Part shown: positions 24,814 to 33,215 of the stretch, piece by piece
How the letters are laid out: every line of letters starts with the position of its first letter
Numbering within the stretch: the stretch's first letter is position 1
Assembly: GCA_964535315.1 (NCBI GenBank)
Contig: CAZHTS010000016.1
Location: 1 to 64,000, forward strand
Direction: 5' to 3'
Source of the DNA: CAZHTS01 sp964535315
GTDB lineage: Bacteria; Chloroflexota; Anaerolineae; Anaerolineales; Anaerolineaceae
Length of the DNA stretch: 64,000 nucleotides
Made by a program: the position numbers and the translations under genes
Notes under the pieces: model-generated
Told to the model about the DNA's origin: nothing
The model's database searches: none
What the model saw: the letters and a program-made list of their open reading frames with translations, nothing else

Positions 24814-26034
24814 TCACAGCCTGCTCAATGGCAACGCACTAACGCCCTCTCCCAGAGGAAGGAGCACACTACCGGGGTGAATTACATACCCGGGCAAGGC
24901 TTTTTCTTTGAAATCGCGTCGAAAAGCCTGCACGCCGTTGGCCATCTCCGGGCGCGGGGTCTGCGATAATTTAATCTCGAGCGGCACCAGGCCAGATTGT
25001 GTATCCATGATTACATCCACTTCTGAACCGCCTGCCGTCCGCCAGTAATACATTGCCGGATCCTCCCCCCGGTGCAGGAAAGTTTTATACAGATCCGATA
25101 CCACCAGAGTCTCAAAGATCGCCCCGCCCATTGGACCTGCAGCGGCGTGCTCAACATCCCGCAACCCGACCAGATAACACAACAAGCCGGTGTCGGCAAA
25201 ATACAGCTTTGGAGATTTAATCAGTCGTTTACCAATGTTTGCAAAATATGGACGCAGGATGATGATTTGAAAACTGGCTTCCAAAACAGAAATCCAATCT
25301 TTCGCTGTATTGACTGCGACGCCCACCTCGCGGGCAAGGTCGCTCAAGTTCAAGATCTGAGCGCTGCGAGCCGCCAGGGCGCGCAAGAAGACCTGGAACT
25401 GGGTCAAATCGCCCAGGTTACGCAGGTTTCTGACGTCGCGTTCCAGATAGGTTTGGATGTAACTGGCCTGCCAGAGGCGTGAATCGCGCTGTGGATGAGA
25501 AACAGGTTCGGGATATGAACCCCGCAGGGTTTGTTGCCATAATTCCAGAAAAGTTTCTGGGGGCAGATTGGAGGTTGGCGGGTTTTCCCAAGGGAATCTA
25601 CTTTCGGCAGACCGGGCAATTTCCCTGCGGGTTAAGGGCATCAGTTTGAGCACAGCGGTACGCCCGGCCAGGCTCTCGGTCACCTGCGACATCAGCAACA
25701 GGTTTTGCGAACCGGTCAGGATGTATTGCCCCGTTGCATCTCGATTGGCATCGATTCGCTCTTTGATGTAGGGCAGCAATCCAGGCGCATACTGAATTTC
25801 ATCAAAGATAACCGGCGGCGGATACAGGCTTAAGAACCCGCGCGGGTCAGACAGCGCTGCCAGACGCACATCCGGCGGTTCAAGCGAGATGATTGGATAG
25901 CGCTCGCCAAACAGATTCTTCAACAGGGTTGTTTTGCCGGATTGACGCGGGCCGACCACCACGACCGCCGGGAATTCGCCGGCGGCTTTGCGCACGAGTG
26001 GAGCCAACTGGCGGGGGATATAGGGATCAGTCAT
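24814..26034 (-). CDS. AAA-family ATPase with DUF4143 domain
   Basis: 406 aa. The N-terminal AAA_14 ATPase shows Walker A GPRQSGKTTL, Walker B PPVIFDEIQYAPG and sensor-like YILTGSQNLLLMSQ; the C-terminal half is DUF4143 with a winged-helix segment (LNLSDLAREVGVAVNTAKDWI) and a nuclease-fold-like tail (GSEVDVIMDT, PLEIKL). The biological role of this widespread family is not established. The start ATG follows GGAGAGG. The promoter sits within a long inverted repeat at 26045-26079. Confidence 0.9.
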   Translation of the reverse strand: MTDPYIPRQLAPLVRKAAGEFPAVVVVGPRQSGKTTLLKNLFGERYPIISLEPPDVRLAALSDPRGFLSLYPPPVIFDEIQYAPGLLPYIKERIDANRDATGQYILTGSQNLLLMSQVTESLAGRTAVLKLMPLTRREIARSAESRFPWENPPTSNLPPETFLELWQQTLRGSYPEPVSHPQRDSRLWQASYIQTYLERDVRNLRNLGDLTQFQVFLRALAARSAQILNLSDLAREVGVAVNTAKDWISVLEASFQIIILRPYFANIGKRLIKSPKLYFADTGLLCYLVGLRDVEHAAAGPMGGAIFETLVVSDLYKTFLHRGEDPAMYYWRTAGGSEVDVIMDTQSGLVPLEIKLSQTPRPEMANGVQAFRRDFKEKALPGYVIHPGSVLLPLGEGVSALPLSRL

Positions 26035-26044
26035 TTTGCCTCTC

Positions 26045-26079
26045 CGTGTTATTTTGCAATTATACTGCAAAATAACACG
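26045..26079 (-). promoter_or_regulatory. Palindromic promoter/operator of the DUF4143 ATPase
   Basis: A perfect 14-bp inverted repeat (CGTGTTATTTTGCA and its complement) with a 7-base centre that contains the minus-strand TATAAT. It begins 11 bases before the start codon. A dimer bound here would occlude the -10; the ATPase's own winged helix is a possible binder. Confidence 0.65.
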
Positions 26080-26201
26080 AAACGACATGGCACGCGGCCG
26101 ATTTGCCGCCGGCGAAGGAAGCCACGCTGGGTGCTATAATCAATATCAGAAAGAAGGTGGGCGCTGTGGTCCTTCATCCGATGCCCGCTTCTCTGTAAAC
26201 C

Positions 26202-26738
26202 ATGATCCGTATCCGCAAAGCAACGCTCGACGACAGCGCCGGCATCGCCAGGGTGCAGGTAGACAGTTACAGCACGGCGTACGCCGGCATTTTGCCCCAG
26301 GAATACCTGGGGCAGTTCACCTGTGAAGAACAGGAGCAAGACTGGCGCGACTGGCCGGATGCGCACCCCGACGATCTCCTCTACGTCGCCGAGAACGAGG
26401 ACGGCGAAATCGCGGGCTATGCGCTCGGCAGGCCGGGGCCGGGCAATCTCGCCGGTTATGACTGCGAGCTGGTCGCCCTGCACGTGCACCGCCGCTACCG
26501 CCGCCAGGGCGTGGGGCGCCGGCTGATTGCAGCCATGACGCAGCAATTTAAACAACTGGGCTGTTCTGCGCTCATGTTGTGGGTGCTGGAAAAGAACGCT
26601 GCGCGGGCGTTTTATGAACGCCTGGGAGGACAACCGTGCGGGGAACAATGGATCCGACTGGGAGAAGAAGATGGCCCGGCCTTCATGGAAATCGCCTACG
26701 GCTGGCCCGACATCGATGATCTGCGTTTTTTTGAATAA
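26202..26738 (+). CDS. GNAT-family N-acetyltransferase
   Basis: 178 aa. MIRIRKATLDDSAGIARV is the usual first strand and helix; the CoA loop is in VHRRYRRQGVGRRLI, and KNAARAFYERLGG completes the fold. The DSYSTAYAGILP segment is common in this subfamily of acetyltransferases. The substrate is unknown. It precedes a second, unrelated GNAT gene by 21 bases and may be co-transcribed with it. Confidence 0.88.
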   Translation: MIRIRKATLDDSAGIARVQVDSYSTAYAGILPQEYLGQFTCEEQEQDWRDWPDAHPDDLLYVAENEDGEIAGYALGRPGPGNLAGYDCELVALHVHRRYRRQGVGRRLIAAMTQQFKQLGCSALMLWVLEKNAARAFYERLGGQPCGEQWIRLGEEDGPAFMEIAYGWPDIDDLRFFE

Positions 26739-26759
26739 GCCGAAACCGGGAACCCTCAA

Positions 26760-27215
26760 ATGGACTTACAAATCATCATTTCTGAAAGCGAAGATCAAGC
26801 GTTTGCCGCATTCCTGCGCGGGCAGCTTAGAGCATTCAATGACCTCACCTCACCGCATCACCGGGCGTCCCGCCAGCCCGGCGCCGTTTCCCCGCTGAAC
26901 CTGATCCTGGTCGACGCCGGCGGGCAGCGGGTCGGGGGCCTGCTGGCGAGCACGTACTGGAACTGGCTGGAGATCGACACCTTCTTTATCCCGCCCGAAT
27001 TGAGACGCACCGGCATCGGCGCATCTCTGCTGCGTTCGGCCGAACAAATCGCCATTCAGCGCGGCTGCGAACACTGTTTTCTTTCGACCTACAGTTTTCA
27101 GGCCAGAGGTTTTTACGAGAAGCAGGGTTATTTTGTCGTGGGCGCCCTGGAAGGCTGTCCGCCCGGGGCGACCTATTACTGGATGAGAAAAGATTTCCTT
27201 CCAGAAGCAAAATGA
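26760..27215 (+). CDS. GNAT-family N-acetyltransferase
   Basis: 151 aa. The FFIPPELRRTGIGASLLRSAE segment carries the CoA-binding R/Q-x-x-G-x-G/A loop and YSFQARGFYEKQGYFVVG is the C-terminal block. This subfamily (ending GATYYWMRKDF) resembles small acetyltransferases of unknown substrate. The start ATG was chosen for the proper N-terminal strand; a clear ribosome site is not visible, which fits coupling to the previous gene. Confidence 0.85.
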   Translation: MDLQIIISESEDQAFAAFLRGQLRAFNDLTSPHHRASRQPGAVSPLNLILVDAGGQRVGGLLASTYWNWLEIDTFFIPPELRRTGIGASLLRSAEQIAIQRGCEHCFLSTYSFQARGFYEKQGYFVVGALEGCPPGATYYWMRKDFLPEAK

Positions 27216-27237
27216 ATGGCGGGCCTGTACTGAAGCA

Positions 27238-27579
27238 ATGAACCCTGACGACATTCATTGGAAACTTCCCTGGCGACCGCTGCGATATGTGGACGAAATC
27301 CCCGGCCTCCAACAACGGCTGGAAAAAGAAATCACTCCGCCCCACCCGTTGTGGGGACAGGGAGCGCAGGTCATCGGCCGGCGCATCGATTGTGACGATG
27401 TCGTCGTATCGCTCAACGGCGGACGATACGCCTGCGTGCATCTGGTGTGGGGCGCCAGACCAGAACCATTCCCCGCCAGATACCCGCACGCCTTCATTTA
27501 CCCTTCGTTCGCCGAATTCCAGGCGGACATGGAGGAAGACGCCCGGGCATACGGTGAGGACGACGACGAAGAAACCTGA
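27238..27579 (+). CDS. Hypothetical protein
   Basis: 113 aa, not recognised. It contains HPLWGQGAQVIGRRIDCDDVVVSL, a stretch that reads as paired beta strands, then HLVW, and ends in a strongly acidic tail (MEEDARAYGEDDDEET). No signal peptide. It follows the GNAT pair at 22 bases and may be the last gene of that unit. Confidence 0.6.
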   Translation: MNPDDIHWKLPWRPLRYVDEIPGLQQRLEKEITPPHPLWGQGAQVIGRRIDCDDVVVSLNGGRYACVHLVWGARPEPFPARYPHAFIYPSFAEFQADMEEDARAYGEDDDEET

Positions 27580-27712
27580 TGCCTCAGGCCGGACGGAAAG
27601 AGGGCAGAAAAAAACCGGGCGAGCCCAGATGCAGTGAAAATCCGGATTGAACGTATAATCAAGGAAAGTCCACACACTTCTACAACTGCATAGAATAGAA
27701 AGGAAGGGCGCC

Positions 27713-28699
27713 GTGAAACTGAGACACCTGTTGGTTTTAATCCTCGTTGTCGCACTCGTTGCAGCCTGTACACCCAAAGGCCAGGATGTTGACATCGCCG
27801 TAGCCGTCATTCTGACCCAGACTGCGGCCGCGCCGGCTGCGACGGTCACCCCCGCCGCCCCGCCGGCCGCTGTTGTTGCCCCCGCCACGATCAGCGGACG
27901 TGCCCATCTGATGGCCCCGCCCACCCCGCCCCTGGCGATCTACGCCGTAGACCAGGAGACCGGCCAGTGGGCGATGGTCGAAACCGCGGCAACCGACGGC
28001 GAGGCGTCCTTTACGCTGAGCGTTCCGCCCGGCTCGTATGTGGTCTTCGCCTTTCCCACCGACCCCAAATACACGGCCGCCCTCGGCTACGCCACCAGCG
28101 ACGGGGCCGCCCTGGCGCACGTGAAAGTGTCCTCCGGTCAGACGATCGGCGACATTCGCGTCAGCCCACCCGGCCCCTCCGAGTGCGGGACCCGCCTGGG
28201 CTTTCCGGCCTCGCCGGACGGCCGCTTTGCCGCGGTCAAGCCCTCAGAAGCCTGCCTGGCAGCCCAGGCCGCGGCCGGTACCTACGTACCGGTTTCGCAA
28301 AGCGTCTGCCAGACCATCCAGGAACAGGCCACCGGCGCCATCGCCCTCAACTTCACGATGGAGCCCAGCGCACCGTTTACCGACTTCAGCACACAAGAAA
28401 CGGGAATGGGCTGCACTTTAACCGCCACCGGCACAGGGGCAACCTTTCCCGACCCGACCAAAGTGGTGTCCGCCCTGCTCGGCGCCTTCGCCGGATGGAG
28501 CGAACAGACCCGCTACCAGGCCGGCGGGCCGACCGGGATGGCGACCGGCCTGACCCGCGACAGTGCATTGATGCTGGTCTCCGTCGGCTGGGAGCCCGCC
28601 CCGGGGCTGAAATGCCCCTCCGACCAGCCCATCGGCATGTGCGATCTCAAGCCGGAGCAAAAGATTTACACCGCCCGCATTCAGATTGCCCAGAAGTAA
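27713..28699 (+). CDS. Lipoprotein of unknown function
   Basis: 328 aa. The start is GTG after AAGGAAGG. The signal peptide ends in the lipobox VAAC (Cys20); an Ala/Pro/Thr linker follows. Residues about 60-145 look like a carboxypeptidase-regulatory-like beta sandwich (ISGRAHL, SFTLSVPPGSYVVFAF). The rest contains several Cys and is unrecognised. A TATAAT at 27654-27659 may be its -10, and a clear terminator follows the gene. Confidence 0.7.
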   Translation: MKLRHLLVLILVVALVAACTPKGQDVDIAVAVILTQTAAAPAATVTPAAPPAAVVAPATISGRAHLMAPPTPPLAIYAVDQETGQWAMVETAATDGEASFTLSVPPGSYVVFAFPTDPKYTAALGYATSDGAALAHVKVSSGQTIGDIRVSPPGPSECGTRLGFPASPDGRFAAVKPSEACLAAQAAAGTYVPVSQSVCQTIQEQATGAIALNFTMEPSAPFTDFSTQETGMGCTLTATGTGATFPDPTKVVSALLGAFAGWSEQTRYQAGGPTGMATGLTRDSALMLVSVGWEPAPGLKCPSDQPIGMCDLKPEQKIYTARIQIAQK

Positions 28700-28730
28700 A
28701 CGGGCGTCTTGAGCTCAATCCTGCTGACCT

Positions 28731-28761
28731 GCGGCTGTCTGAAAAGGCAGCCGCTTTTTTT
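28731..28761 (+). terminator. Intrinsic terminator after the lipoprotein gene
   Basis: GCGGCTG-T-C and GCAGCCGC pair around a short loop, followed by seven T. Confidence 0.85.
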
Positions 28762-29011
28762 GACGATCAGCGCTTCGCCGGTTTTACTGCTTCCGGCCGG
28801 GAAAATGTCGCCAGAATACCCACAATAAGTGCAACATTCTCTCCAATTTTCTGGCATAATAGAACATATGAAACTATTTTCTCGGCGGGAGAAAAATATG
28901 ACCTCCCCCAACCTGTTTGAACTGCTGGCCGCCGGTGGAGCGGTTGCCGGGCAAACCAAAAAGCTGAGGATCATCCCTCCAGGATTCCAGATGAAAAACA
29001 GGAGGTGCTTC

Positions 29012-30061
29012 ATGGATAGAAACGAAATTACCCAAATTTGTGAACGAGAGGTGCTGGAGACTGCCGCCCATCTGTATCGCACGACCAGGGAGCAATTAGG
29101 CAAATTCGACGACTACGAAGGCTGCGCCAACCTCGTCTATCACTACGAATGTGACGGCCAACAGCGCATCCTGCGCATCTCTTACCGCCCCGACCGGAGC
29201 ATGGCGCTCATCCAGGCCGAGTTACACTTCGTCAATTATCTCGCCGCCGGTGGGGTGCGCCTGTCGTACCCGCTGCCGTCCACGCGAGGAAATCTCTTTG
29301 AGCGGATCACGGCCGCCGGGATAGACTTCATCGCCGTCTCGTTCGTCAGGGGCCGCGGCATGCGGGTACCCGATAACGAGTATCGCTATCGCCCGGGCGT
29401 TCCCATCCAGGAATATTTTCAGAACTGGGGGCGGGTGCTCGGCCAGATGCACCGGCTGGCAAAGACTTACCGGCCCCTGAGCGCCGCCATCCGGCGTCCC
29501 GAATGGCATAGCTGGGACGTTTTCACCGGTTTTCCTGTCGGAGAACGGCTGCCCCTGGTTCAGAAAAAATATGAGGCGCTCATCGCCGAACTGCACGCCC
29601 TGCCCAAAGATGTCGACAGCTACGGGCTGATCCACTTCGACTTCAACGACGGCAATTTCACCGTAGATTACGACAACGGCGACATCACCGTCTTCGATTT
29701 CGACGACTGCTGTTACTTCTGGTTCATGTACGATCTGGCCTGCGCCTGGGAAGGCGGGATCGGGCGGGTAATGTTCCGCCCGCTGGGAGAACGCCGGGCG
29801 TTTATGGCGCGTTACATGGAGCAGGTGCTGGCGGGTTACACCCGCGAGAACACCCTGAGTGCCGCATGGCTGGAGCGTCTGCCGCTCTTCCTGCGCCTGA
29901 TCCAGATGCAGGAGTTGATGCACTACTCGCAATACCTGGACGATCCAGACGAAGAGTTACAGGCCGAGCTGCGTTACAAAATCCGCTGCATCGAAGAAGA
30001 TATTCCCTATTTGGGCTTCTTTGACGACCTGTTCTCGCCAGAAAGGCCCTTTGCGCTTTAA
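29012..30061 (+). CDS. Aminoglycoside-phosphotransferase-fold kinase
   Basis: 349 aa. The APH/choline-kinase catalytic loop is LIHFDFNDGNF (His208, Asp210, Asn215) and the metal-binding Asp lies in VFDFDDC. The N-terminal lobe has a nucleotide-binding beta hairpin ending in ILRISYR. The family phosphorylates small molecules such as homoserine, choline or aminoglycosides; nothing here identifies the substrate. The chosen ATG has AGGAGG ahead of it; an in-frame upstream extension from 28829 lacks similarity and a site. The stretch 28762-29011 otherwise holds only a weak CATAAT -10 at 28855. Confidence 0.82.
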   Translation: MDRNEITQICEREVLETAAHLYRTTREQLGKFDDYEGCANLVYHYECDGQQRILRISYRPDRSMALIQAELHFVNYLAAGGVRLSYPLPSTRGNLFERITAAGIDFIAVSFVRGRGMRVPDNEYRYRPGVPIQEYFQNWGRVLGQMHRLAKTYRPLSAAIRRPEWHSWDVFTGFPVGERLPLVQKKYEALIAELHALPKDVDSYGLIHFDFNDGNFTVDYDNGDITVFDFDDCCYFWFMYDLACAWEGGIGRVMFRPLGERRAFMARYMEQVLAGYTRENTLSAAWLERLPLFLRLIQMQELMHYSQYLDDPDEELQAELRYKIRCIEEDIPYLGFFDDLFSPERPFAL

Positions 30062-30152
30062 TCAGGCCGCCACAAGGTCGGCGCCGGCGTTACTTCCTCT
30101 CTCATAGAAGCAGCAGACTGGCGCGCGACGCGGCATGGTACAGGAATCTGGA

Positions 30153-30158
30153 TATAAT
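30153..30158 (+). promoter_or_regulatory. -10 box of a leaderless hydrolase mRNA
   Basis: TATAAT, ending seven bases before the ATG at 30166; no ribosome site fits in between. No good -35. Confidence 0.5.
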
Positions 30159-30165
30159 ACAAACC

Positions 30166-30963
30166 ATGCATACACGCTTCGTAACCTCCCCGGATGGCAT
30201 GTCCATCGCCTATGATTGCACCGGCGCAGGGCCGGCGCTCATCCTGCTGCACGGCGGCGGAGGCTCGCGCCAGGAATGGTACGAAGCCGGCTATGTCCAA
30301 CGACTGCAAGCCGATTTTACCGTCATCCCAATCGACCTGCGCGGCCACGGAGAAAGCGCCCTGCCCACCACCCCGGCAGATTACACCATCGACAAACAGA
30401 TGCAAGATATCCTGGCGGTTGCCAGTGCATGCGGCGTCGACCGGTTCAGCCTGTGGGGCATGTCCTACGGGGGCAAGGTTGGGCGCTATCTGGCCACCCA
30501 GGCGGGGCGCATAGAAAAAATCGTCCTGATCGGCACGCCGCTTGGTGCCAGCGCTTCGGATAAGACGCGCCAGGAAGTCGAAGATTTCTGCGCCTATTGG
30601 CCGCCAATCCTGGCAGCCCAGCAGGCCGGCACGCTGGATCTCGCTTCGCTCCCGCCAGACAAACAAGAATTTCTGCGCCAGTCCCACGTCGCCGCCATAC
30701 TGGGTTGGTGCACGGCCATGCTCGACTGGCCCGCCGTCGGGCCAGCCGACTTCCTCTGCCCGGCGCTCTGGCTGATCGGTTCAGAGGACCAACAAGCCCT
30801 GAGCAGTTTCAACGAATACAGACCGGTGTTAGCGTCCTCGAGGGTGCGGGCCCATATCGTCGAAGGTTTAAATCATGAACGGGCCTTTAGCGAGATCGAC
30901 CGGGTGCTGGACACCCTGCTGGACTTTATGCAATCCACACACATCCAACCGTCCATCCACTGA
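30166..30963 (+). CDS. Alpha/beta hydrolase
   Basis: 265 aa. LILLHGGGGSRQEW is the oxyanion block, LRGHGES follows, the nucleophile elbow is GMSYGGK and the acid and His are likely in LIGSEDQQ and GLNHERAF. It resembles general esterase or C-C hydrolase types; the substrate is unknown. The first ATG lies directly after a -10 box. Confidence 0.88.
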   Translation: MHTRFVTSPDGMSIAYDCTGAGPALILLHGGGGSRQEWYEAGYVQRLQADFTVIPIDLRGHGESALPTTPADYTIDKQMQDILAVASACGVDRFSLWGMSYGGKVGRYLATQAGRIEKIVLIGTPLGASASDKTRQEVEDFCAYWPPILAAQQAGTLDLASLPPDKQEFLRQSHVAAILGWCTAMLDWPAVGPADFLCPALWLIGSEDQQALSSFNEYRPVLASSRVRAHIVEGLNHERAFSEIDRVLDTLLDFMQSTHIQPSIH

Positions 30964-30998
30964 ACCCGATGGGTTCAACCAACACAAAAGGTACCCAC

Positions 30999-31586
30999 AT
31001 GGATCCGATTTTCGAGATTTCTGCCCGGGCGCAGCAACGCGCCTGGGAAATCGTTGCCGATACGCAGGTGGTCGAGATCTGGGAAGCTGTTGGCGCCACG
31101 GTCAACCTGGTCGGTTCGCTCAAGATGGGGCTGCTGCTCAACCATCACGATATTGATTTTCACATCTACACCGATCCATTTCGCCTGAGCGACAGTTTTG
31201 CCGCCATTGCGCGGCTGGCCGAAAACCCGCGTATCAAGGCCATCCACTACGCCAACCTGCTGGAAGCCGAAGACCGCTGTATCGAATGGCACGCCAGTTA
31301 CGAAGCTGCGGCGGGTGACTGCTGGCAGATCGACATGATCCACATCCTTATGGATTCGCCCTACGCCGGTTACTTCGAACGGGTCGCCGGGCGCATCGGT
31401 GAGCGCCTCACCCCGCAAACCCGCCAGACCATTCTCGAGATCAAACAGGCCGTTCCCGCCGGCAAAAAGGTGATGGGCGTCCAGATTTACCGGGCAGTGC
31501 TCGAGGATGGCGTCGGCGACGCGGCTGCTTTCTGGCAGTGGTTGGAGCAAAACCCCAATCAAGGCATCATCGACTGGATGCCTTGA
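30999..31586 (+). CDS. Nucleotidyltransferase-fold protein
   Basis: 195 aa. NLVGSLKMGLLLNHHDIDFHIYT matches the minimal nucleotidyltransferase pattern GS-x-x-x-G-D/x-D-x-D, with the D-I-D metal pair and a third acidic residue probably in WQIDMIH. Related stand-alone proteins are of unknown role. The inner ATG with AAAGG upstream is preferred; an earlier ATG at 30969 is possible. It probably shares a transcript with the following DUF3795 gene (20 bases apart). Confidence 0.72.
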   Translation: MDPIFEISARAQQRAWEIVADTQVVEIWEAVGATVNLVGSLKMGLLLNHHDIDFHIYTDPFRLSDSFAAIARLAENPRIKAIHYANLLEAEDRCIEWHASYEAAAGDCWQIDMIHILMDSPYAGYFERVAGRIGERLTPQTRQTILEIKQAVPAGKKVMGVQIYRAVLEDGVGDAAAFWQWLEQNPNQGIIDWMP

Positions 31587-31606
31587 GATCAGACAAAGGA
31601 GAATAG

Positions 31607-32032
31607 ATGGAATTCGTCCTGGATGGTTATTGCGGTCTGTACTGCGGCGCCTGTCCTGTCTTATTGAAAACCCGCGCCGGCGACGAACCCGCTCCGTGCT
31701 ACGGCTGCAAGAGCGATTACATCAGCCAGCACCACTGCGCCACCTGCGACATCAAGGCCTGCGCCCGCCAGAAAGGGTACGCTTTCTGTCACGAGTGCGC
31801 CGAATTAAACACCTGCGAACGGATGCGCACCTTCATGGCTGCGCCCGAGTGGCCATACCACCAGGGCGTCTTGAAAAACCTGAAGTGCATCGAGCGCGAC
31901 GGGCTCCAACCCTGGCTGGAGGCGCAGGCAGAACGTTGGCGCTGCCGGCAATGCGGCGCGGCCCATTCCTGGTGGGACGAGACCTGCCGGCAGTGCGGCG
32001 GGGCGCTAGACAGTTACCGCGCGGACCTGTAA
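31607..32032 (+). CDS. DUF3795-type Cys-rich protein
   Basis: 141 aa. The GYCGLYCGACP start and repeated Cys pairs (CYGC, CATC, CHEC) match the DUF3795 family, and the C-terminus adds a zinc-ribbon-like CRQCG...CRQCGG pair. The protein likely binds Zn or another metal; no function is established. The start ATG follows AAAGGAG. Confidence 0.85.
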   Translation: MEFVLDGYCGLYCGACPVLLKTRAGDEPAPCYGCKSDYISQHHCATCDIKACARQKGYAFCHECAELNTCERMRTFMAAPEWPYHQGVLKNLKCIERDGLQPWLEAQAERWRCRQCGAAHSWWDETCRQCGGALDSYRADL

Positions 32033-32036
32033 GCTG

Positions 32037-32576
32037 ATGGACGCGCTGCTCGCCGCTTACGGTCTCGATGCGCTGCTGACGCCGCAAGACGATCCGCAGT
32101 TGTGGCAGGCTGCCTTACGGCAACACTGGCCTGCCCCCGACGATCCTGCCTGCCCGGTAGAGGCGCTGCGCTTTCGCATCGGGCGCCGCCTGGCGGACGG
32201 CGAACAACCTCAGGGCGAAGACAACCAGCGCCACGCCTCGCTGTCCGGGATGGTGGACGTCAGCGAATGGTGTTTCGAACGGATGGATCCCGCTCATTTA
32301 CAGGTTAAAACGTGCCCGTCCACCCCGCCGCCCGTTCTGGCGGCGTACCCCGGCCAGGGCCTGGCGGCCTTGATGTCCGGCCAGGCGCTGCCCGCGGTGC
32401 AGGCGATCTTCATGTACCTGGGCGTTTCGCGTCCCAGCCAGGAGGTCAGCCAGGCGCTGGTATATGCGGCCTCTTCCATGCCGGGCATAGGCGAAGGCAA
32501 CGCCTATCTGTGGCAGCGCCAGCCAGACGGCCGTTGGCAACAAACCGACCAGCGCCTGGCCTGGTGGATCACCTGA
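32037..32576 (+). CDS. Hypothetical protein
   Basis: 179 aa, not recognised. It is rich in Trp, Gln and Pro, with a central SLSGMVDVSEWCFERMDP block and no signal peptide. It begins four bases after the DUF3795 stop with no ribosome site of its own, so it is probably translationally coupled. Confidence 0.6.
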   Translation: MDALLAAYGLDALLTPQDDPQLWQAALRQHWPAPDDPACPVEALRFRIGRRLADGEQPQGEDNQRHASLSGMVDVSEWCFERMDPAHLQVKTCPSTPPPVLAAYPGQGLAALMSGQALPAVQAIFMYLGVSRPSQEVSQALVYAASSMPGIGEGNAYLWQRQPDGRWQQTDQRLAWWIT

Positions 32577-32655
32577 CCGCCCGGCTATCCCGGGATGCGA
32601 TCCTATTGTATAATTACACTACATTTCACACTCTCTACACACCAGGAGGACTCTC

Positions 32656-33093
32656 ATGTCTTTACTCAGCGATTTCTTCGTTGCGACTCCGGCGGCCATG
32701 CAAGCGTTTGCCGCCGAGCAAAGCCCGGTCAACTCGTTCCCCACGCTCCAGGCCGGCGCTGTCGAGGCGGTCAAACTCGTCACCCTCCAGTGCATCATCG
32801 ACGGCAGCTCGTTTGAAGAGCACGCCGATAAACTTGATGCCTTGATCGTCCGCACGGTGGACGAAGACGAAGGCCCGTGGGTGCTGACCGTTCCGGATGT
32901 AGTGGTCGCTGCGCTGGCGCAGGCCAACGAAAAGCAGATCGCGCAATATGGAAACGATTGGGCCGCCACCGAGGAATGGGAATTGGACGGCGTTGAACCG
33001 GACGAGATCATCGATCTGCTGAAACAACTCGCCCCCCTGGCACATCTGGCCATACAGGAGGGAAAAAAGATGTACCTGTGGGTGAGCCTGTAA
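32656..33093 (+). CDS. Hypothetical acidic protein
   Basis: 145 aa, acidic, largely helical, no signal peptide. The body has two amphipathic helices around EQSPVNSFP and DEGPWVLTVPDVVVAALAQ. I do not recognise the family. AGGAGG precedes the ATG, and TATAAT at 32609-32614 is the likely -10, so it has its own promoter. Confidence 0.65.
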   Translation: MSLLSDFFVATPAAMQAFAAEQSPVNSFPTLQAGAVEAVKLVTLQCIIDGSSFEEHADKLDALIVRTVDEDEGPWVLTVPDVVVAALAQANEKQIAQYGNDWAATEEWELDGVEPDEIIDLLKQLAPLAHLAIQEGKKMYLWVSL

Positions 33094-33215
33094 AAACAAC
33101 CGGGCGTGGGCGGCGGCAAGCGATTTGAGCCCGCCCCCACGCCCGGGGAAAACGCCCCAAGGTGTAAAATCAATCTCGAGGGCATCTGCCAGCTATCGGG
33201 CCCAAGAGGTCTTTT

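Noticed and set aside
26049..26759. 236-codon minus-strand frame opposite the GNAT gene
   Set aside because: Shadow of the acetyltransferase; no recognisable domain.
28829..29011. N-terminal extension of the APH-like kinase
   Set aside because: No ribosome site at the earlier start and no fit with the family; AGGAGG precedes the ATG at 29012.
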